Below the pieces are notes generated by a model. It searched no databases. It was not told where the DNA came from and saw only the letters and a program-made list of their open reading frames with translations. Position numbers and translations under genes: made by a program. Shown here in pieces: positions 58,230 to 64,000 of a stretch of DNA of 64,000 nt (its first letter is position 1; each line of letters opens with the position of its first letter). This DNA is from Lingula anatina (lineage: Eukaryota > Brachiopoda > Lingulata > Lingulida > Lingulidae), in assembly GCF_001039355.2 (NCBI RefSeq), contig NW_019775553.1, positions 227,729-291,728 on the forward strand. Reading direction: 5' to 3'.

Positions 58230-58790
58230 ATTAAATGATTGACGATACGAAAAGCATTTCTGTGTTAATAGCAAGTCTGAGCAGTTTCTCAAGCTTCTAA
58301 ACGATTTCCTTGAGGCCAAATCTGTAACAGGAAGGTTAACAGAAGACGTATTCTGCCCTGATGAAATTAAACTAAATGACTCCTCACCCAGTGGCGGATT
58401 TGGGGGGGGGTCAAGGGGGCCCTGACCCCCCATTCGAATTCTGGTCCCCCCTTGAAATTATAATTTTGACCAGCTTAATCATAGTTGTAAACCATACCAA
58501 ATGGCACCGTTCGCCCTCTTAAATACCAAAATTTTTCGTGGCCCTTCAACAGGCCCCTAACCCGTTGCCAAGTGGGGAGGGGGGGAGGCTTGCATCCGCG
58601 GACTCCCCCTTCAAATAATCCTGGATCCGCCTCTGCTCATCTTGCCTTATAATTGATGGGCAAGCACTGGCAATTTCACTGGGAAGGTCTGACAATGCAG
58701 TGACCTTTGGTAGTTTGGCTGACACGTACGTAAGAGCAGTTCTGGAGGCAGGTTCTAACTATCAGCAGATTGACTAGTGTTTGACAGATA
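58230..58790 (+). pseudogene. Decayed ORF of unknown, probably mobile-element, origin
   Basis: The plus strand reads RYEKHFCVNSKSEQFLKLLN, DFLEAKSVTGRLTEDVFCPD and EIKLNDS. After skipping a 247-base insert it continues CLIIDGQALAISLGRSDNAV and TFGSLADTYVRAVLEAGSN, then hits a stop. The second part overlaps the right arm of the inverted repeat. It resembles high-copy proteins of invertebrate genomes that I cannot name; a dead multicopy element is likely. Confidence 0.35.
58389..58635. mobile_element. hAT-like MITE inside the decayed ORF
   Basis: The left end CAGTGGCGGATTTGG and right end CTGGATCCGCCTCTG are near-perfect inverted repeats of the CAG-GGCGGAT type common in hAT-derived MITEs. Removing it lets the surrounding reading frame continue. 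The target duplication is imperfect (CTCAC and CTCAT). Confidence 0.6.
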
Positions 58791-59306
58791 CAGGGAACAA
58801 AACAATAAAATGTGCTACTCGGACATGATTCACAAAGTCAGTGCTACCCATCAGACAAGAAATCTGGTTTATCACATTCCCTGACCCTGAGAACATAGGT
58901 GTAGACACTTCATTTGTCATGTTTGCTTGCCTAGTTACAGAGATACAGAAGTAAAACGGTTTTTCAGTAATGGCGATCCTAATTTGCATATTTTGGAAAA
59001 TTTTGTAAATCTAATTCTAACAGAAACATCTTAATAATGTTCCTCGACCCTGAAAATATAGGTAAAGACACTTCATTTGTAATATTTGCCTGTCTAGTTC
59101 CAGAGATATTGCAGAAAATAGGAAATCTGGCGGCCATTTTGTTTTTTTGCAAATTAGACCATTAAAAACGCAAAATTTCGCTTGGGAACCGGGTAAATCG
59201 GATTCAGCATCCCAAAATTATGCTATTAAGCCTGGTTCCCAACTTTTACCCCAAAATGCCCCTTGCCTCTTATGCAGAGCCTTTTTTCAAAAATCTCACT
59301 AGACTA
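58735..59306. repeat. Long inverted repeat, right arm
   Basis: Reverse complement of 55619-56180, with small differences such as AAATTAGACCATTAAAAACG in place of the other arm's AACGGTGTTATTTGC and a few indels at the outer edge. Confidence 0.9.
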
Positions 59307-60071
59307 TACGTTTCCTTGAAAAAGACAATAAACATAAGCACGTGCTAGTGTTGTGATTGAAGGAGCTTTCTATTATACTTACTATCCGTGAAATGCAGAG
59401 AAAAAATTATCCGTCATATTAATGATACATTCTTAATAAATCAGCCAGGTATTTAGTCGTAAACAAGTTTTAAACAATTACCAACTAACTGATTTTATTC
59501 AATCCTTCCAAGTCCTATATAAATAATAAACTTTCTGTGAAATGACGAGAAAACAAAATGGATTCCTAAAGCTTTGATAAAATCCATATCACTTTGAATG
59601 TCATACCTGTGTAAACTTTGGACATCACGATTTACAGTCGTGAACTATTTGCAGCGTTTTATCTTTAATGTGAACAGATATTGGTTTGATTGGATGCATT
59701 GTAAATGTAACGCTAAACAACGCTGTAGGTTTGGAGGCCTACGCAAGTTAAGGGATAAACAAAACTTTATTTTACTAACCTTTAACTGCATGACAATAAC
59801 ACATTAAGGCTTATTGTCACAGACTGAAACATGAGTTCATAACCTAACTGAACTTTTAAGAGGTGAGGTAGATGTATACACTTTGATTTCGTCTAGGGTT
59901 GACTTCTCGGAAGTTTGATGAAACAGATTTCAGGCTATTTGAAATGTTAAGTTGTTTACAATCAAGACGTCTACGTGATATCCCCAAGAACACGATAATG
60001 TCTCAAATTCTCAAGTCGATTCGTCGCGACTTAAATCATGAGCAAAAGTTATGCCTTACCCCTCTAAAGTC

Positions 60072-60108
<37 letters not shown>

Positions 60109-61284
60109 GAGACCCGAAGAGGCTAAGTGAGTAGCGTGAGTTCGCAGTCTTTTAAAAATGAATGAAATTAATGTTACAAAAATAGTGTCAGTAATATTGA
60201 ATAGAGGGGAATTTAATAAAATCAGCACGTTGTTCACTAAATACATTATTTTAAATTGATTTCAAATAAACTGATTTTTAAATATTTTAGGTAAGCACTG
60301 AATTTTACGTAAAATAGTAACAAGCGTGTCATCTTCAATTGCAATCTTGAATTTAAATATTTCAGCACTTTTTCCTTTGTCGCCACGGAATAGCTGTATA
60401 TGCACCATATCTTAAACTTTTGACAAAATTACCACTTATATTATTTACAGGATATAATATTCTGATAAAAAGGATAATTGCTGAGTTTATTTTGCTATAA
60501 AAAGACCCAACGTACATCATATACATAGAAACTACAAAAGCATCGAATACCCTAATGGTCTAAGTAATGTTGCAGATAAGTAAGACAAAATCCAAATGTT
60601 GTTGTTATTCTGAAAACTAATATCGAATTCCAAATTATCTTTTAACTTAAGACAGCTCATTTTATACAACAAGTTGCAAAATTTCGACTGCATGCAGAAA
60701 AAACAAAAATGAAGTCACAGGGCTTTGGTTCATTTTATACGACTATATATTAGATCGCTGTAAATGACCGACGACAGTATTTACAGTTATTACTTATTTA
60801 TTGTTAGCTTCAGTGCAAAAAAAAGAAAAAAAAATTAAAGCGTTATGCTGTATGATGGTTCTGGGGTCCATTTTTGTTACACGACACGTCTGCAATAAAT
60901 TATACATTACTACTCGTTAATTGACAATGGCATATTAATTGTCTTCGACATCAGCACGATTTCAAAACCTAACTCACTTCTAACAGGTGAGGTCGCCGCA
61001 TGCACTTTGATTTCGTCTAGAGTTGCCTTCTCAGAAATACGATGAAACAGATTTCAGGCTATGTGAAATGTGAGGTCGTTTTCAATCACTACATTGAGAT
61101 AATATCTCCCTAATGCATCCAGTTCTCAAATTCTTCTCTTCCTTTCAGCTTTAATCTACAGCATGTTGTTTTTCTTGAACTACTATGAAAACTTAGCTCA
61201 GTTAATGCATCAAGTTGAATTGTCTATAAACGATCAAGATTTATTCAAACTTTGTTTTAAACTTTTATCTCCTCTAATTTGGAT

Positions 61285-61318
<34 letters not shown>

Positions 61319-62210
61319 GAGAGAAAGGCTCAGAGTTCATATAGAAAGGACTGAATGTGCCATAAATCGTGATATTCATTTGGATCTTTTAGAATTGCCT
61401 TTTTTGTATGGTTTATCTATAAATACATCATTTAAGAAAACCAGTTATAGTTGAAAAAAAACTGCCTAAGCTCTAACTGGGAGTTTGATTCAATTAAATA
61501 TAAACATAAGGAAAAACGTTCACCTCCCTCATGGGGTGCAATTACAGTTTACCGAGTACATCTTTTTATATGTTACCAGAAAGTTTTTTTTTCTAGTGTT
61601 AGTATCTTTCCTGTGCCATATGTTTAAAAGTGCATACCTGAAGATATGAAATCATCGAAAAGCTTTTACGGGTAAGCTTTCGTCACATCAGTGATTTTTA
61701 AATTTTTAAATAATTAAAATTATTGACTACCAGCGTTTATATTAGTAATAATTGTGGATCAAAAAGCTTATTGGTAAATTCCAGAGATTCATCTGATAAC
61801 AAGTACATAAAACGAATTGTTCGTATGTCTGGGTGGGAGAGGTAGGACTTGGAAAAAAATCTCCTCCTTCAACCTTAGATTTGTCGGCGTCAGGGTCAGA
61901 GCCTGGAAATTCTATATTACCGCATGTTCAAACTGATAAAGGGACATTTCGAGTTCCACAGTATCCCTAATATCGAATGATTAAAATGCGCTCAAGTCAT
62001 TAATCATGATTTTATACTAGTAGAGTTTACGTCCAAAAAATAATGGTGTCACTGAATTGTGTACGTTTCATTTGCTTGCTACCTCTCTCTCTCTTTCTCT
62101 TAAACAAATATACAAGTTAATTCTTTTTACTTTGTTTTGTTTTGTACAGTGTATACGTATTTACATATTTAGAACCTAGCATAAAAAGGGCCCCTAAGAT
62201 TTTTCATATT
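59307..62210. other. Spacer with a tandem duplication and GA microsatellites
   Basis: About 59820-60125 and 60962-61326 are diverged copies of one another, both with a CACTTTGATTTCGTCTAG block, a GATGAAACAGATTTCAGGCT block and a GATGAGAGAGAGAG end. A CTAAGCTCT block near 61468 also recurs near 54989. No supported gene. Confidence 0.6.
60072..60111. repeat. (GA)n microsatellite, first copy
   Basis: GA units after CGAT; the duplicate partner is at about 61283-61325. Confidence 0.9.
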
Positions 62211-62695
62211 GTGGAGGGCGAACCCGGAGCAGCATATCCATCATGGTGTGGGGCTACATCAGCATCCATGGCGTGGGCGAATTGGTAGTGGTTGATGGAA
62301 ACATGAATCACCAGAAATATATCGATGTTTTGGAGTCAGGCTTGCTACCAACTATTACTAACATGTTTTGTGACAGGAATTATCCATTTGTTCACCAGGA
62401 TGACAGTGCTCCTTGTAACAGGCCCAGAGCAGATGGTGGTTGGTTTGACCAACAGGACATTCACAGGGTGATGTGGCCTGCCAAGAGTCCGGATACAAAC
62501 ATAATAGAAAATGTGTGGAATGATATGTCAAAATTTTTGACAAATGCCCGTTCAACCAGCAGACAAACTATGTTAGATTCAGTGTTTCATGCTTGGGCCA
62601 GCATAAGCCCTGAAAGCATCAGACAATTATATGAATCCTTGCCTCGCAGACCAGCAGCTATTATTAGGTCACGTGGCTATGCCACTAAGTATTGA
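62211..62695 (+). pseudogene. Tc1-like transposase, C-terminal half
   Basis: Open from about 62211 to a stop at 62693-62695: GGRTRSSISIMVWGYISIHG, then VDGNMNHQKYIDVLE, FVHQDDSAPCNRP and MWPAKSPDTNIIENVWNDM, then RRPAAIIRSRGYATKY. The aspartate of QDDSAPC and the glutamate of IIENVW are present with Tc1-type spacing (DD34E). The N-terminal DNA-binding half and inverted ends were not found, so it is truncated, though the remaining frame is unusually clean. Unrelated to the other Tc1 copies here. Confidence 0.85.
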
Positions 62696-62699
62696 TTTT

Positions 62700-63601
62700 G
62701 GAATTGAAACTGCATATCTTGGTAGAATGTATATTTTGTTCTCATTTTGTGATTTTTTTTGTGAAATTTGATGTTAATAAAATGATACCAGGAGCATATC
62801 ATTTACAGTCATTTATCTCCCCCAAAGTATTGGTTCAGTAGGGGCGACACTTCTATTGTCCAGTGTGTGTAGATAGAATTTCATAGTACGTATTACTTCC
62901 CGCGCTGCTGGATTAGAATAAAAGGAAAATCATTTAATATTTACTACAAATAAAGTTGACTATGCATGTTACAAAAGTGAAAACTTCAAAAATGTTAATA
63001 ATTAAACGCGGCAATTTATAATTATACGATTCTGTCTTACATGTAATAGGTATACAGTATGGGAAAGACATTGTAATGCTTTTTTGGTCGGTGATTTACA
63101 TGTAATACAATTTTTAATCCCACCAAGACTATATTTCAGGCACTATTAGGTTAATCAAAAAAAAAAAAAAAAAAAAATCCAGAAAAAATTAATACGTTTG
63201 TCTTGACATTAGTTACACTAGATCATGTATCAGAGAACAATAAAGTAAATAAAGAAATAAATAAGCAAACAAATAAATAAAAACTCTAGAAAACATGCAT
63301 GTATTTTTGTGGAAATCCTCATGCACAATTTCATTAATTTGCATGCTAGAAGTTTTATTTTACTTTTTAAGTCGACTTGTACAGTAGGCCTATATGTTAC
63401 TAGTACAGATACATCATTTTGACTAAAAGTAAACGAGTTTAAATAACCACTTGAAGGCAATACATTATTTTTTTATTATTATTATTACGATGCTGTTGTA
63501 CTGCCAGGGATAGAAAGGTGGTTTAATTGAACAAATAGCTGTGCCTGTAGGTTGAATATACCGTGTGGCTACAGCAGTGCAGCTTGCGTATTCAATCAGT
63601 G
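62700..63601. other. Spacer, partly duplicated from the gene I flank
   Basis: Contains A runs near 63155-63177. From about 63300 to 63601 it matches the 3' flank of gene I (50780-50989), block by block: GCATGCTAGAAGTTTTATT, AAGTCGACTTGTACA, GGTTGAATATA. Confidence 0.6.
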
Positions 63602-63863
63602 TTATATCAGCCAATAGACAAGGTTGAAAACCGCCAGGCCAAAGTCACGACTGAAACCGAGACGGACGGCCGCGTCTATGAAATGACTGCTGACCGCCAT
63701 TTCATATCTTCCAATTATTTTGGTCACCTCTTCTATAACCTCAACGATCGCGTACACGCTGCTTCTCTTCCCGTAGTATTGGGCCAGTTTGCGCAACACG
63801 GTCCGCGCCGGCCTTGACCTTAGGGCTCTGAGAGCACCACGGAGCACAGCGCCGGTGAAGGCA
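63602..63863 (-). CDS. Paralogue J of the small cationic protein: last exon (gene continues right)
   Basis: The 262-nt exon is nearly identical to the last exon of gene I, with the same acceptor phase and stop. It reads VLRGALRALRSRPARTVLRK, LAQYYGKRSSVY, IVEVIEEVTKIIGRY, FSSHFIDAAVRLGFSRDFG-like (here SSHFIDAAVRLG) and FNLVYWLI. Upstream exons would lie beyond the right edge. High similarity of both exon and 3' flank to gene I points to a recent duplication. Confidence 0.75.
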
Positions 63864-64000
63864 CTATAAATAAGAATATAGCATTCAGCAACGGTCCCAG
63901 TATTTAAGTACCCTCTACCAGGTCCACTAATTGCCTTATTCACTAGATATTCACATATAATGTCTCTGGCTTAATTTGGTCGATCTTCAAACTGGTACAA

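Noticed and set aside
60064-60246. Frames with Ser-Leu or Arg-Glu repeats
   Set aside because: Products of GA/CT microsatellite translation.

Overview
The window reads as nuclear DNA of an animal, most likely a lophotrochozoan such as a mollusc. The reasons are genes broken into short exons with GT-AG introns, AT-rich spacers with many TACATGTA palindromes, animal domain families (MAM, Ly6/uPAR, TIR, ricin-B-type beta-trefoil) and heavy Tc1/mariner, LINE and MITE content. The species cannot be named from sequence alone. There is one real gap (9515-10130) and two single-base N seams (near 16207 and 22761). I assembled every gene model by hand from splice sites, intron phase and paralogue comparison.

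Layout. 0-3.3 kb, minus strand: the 5' part of a secreted multi-MAM gene that runs off the left edge. 3.3-17 kb: gene-poor ground with retroelement remnants and a nested transposon (9002-15561) that splits a LINE reverse transcriptase. 17-40 kb, plus strand: a head-to-tail cluster of four related receptor genes. Three of them (A 17032-22019, C 29227-34078, D 34692-40223) encode signal peptide, a ten-cysteine Ly6/uPAR (LU, three-finger) domain, a transmembrane helix and a cytoplasmic TIR domain. The fourth (B 24370-27006) shares exons 1-3 with A but then has a second LU domain, a Thr/Ser-rich stalk and a GPI-type C-terminus, with no TIR. 40.9-47.3 kb: two His-rich three-repeat beta-trefoil lectin genes, one convergent with receptor D, plus a deleted lectin relic behind receptor A (22.8-23.1 kb). 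48-64 kb, minus strand: three paralogues of a small cysteine-free protein with a cationic half; one (I) is complete with signal peptide, acidic propiece and a Lys-Arg site. These lie among Tc1 elements, a long inverted repeat and duplicated spacers.

The main result is the LU-TM-TIR receptor family. TIR receptors usually carry LRR or Ig ectodomains, and transmembrane three-finger receptors usually carry kinases. Joining a three-finger ectodomain to TIR in three tandem genes, with a GPI-anchored sister sharing a nearly identical ectodomain, suggests a locally evolved, probably immune, recognition system with a possible decoy or co-receptor. Conserved intron phases (1-0-1) and an identical 162-nt transmembrane exon in A, C and D support common descent. 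The ligand and any working link to the lectins or cationic proteins are inference.
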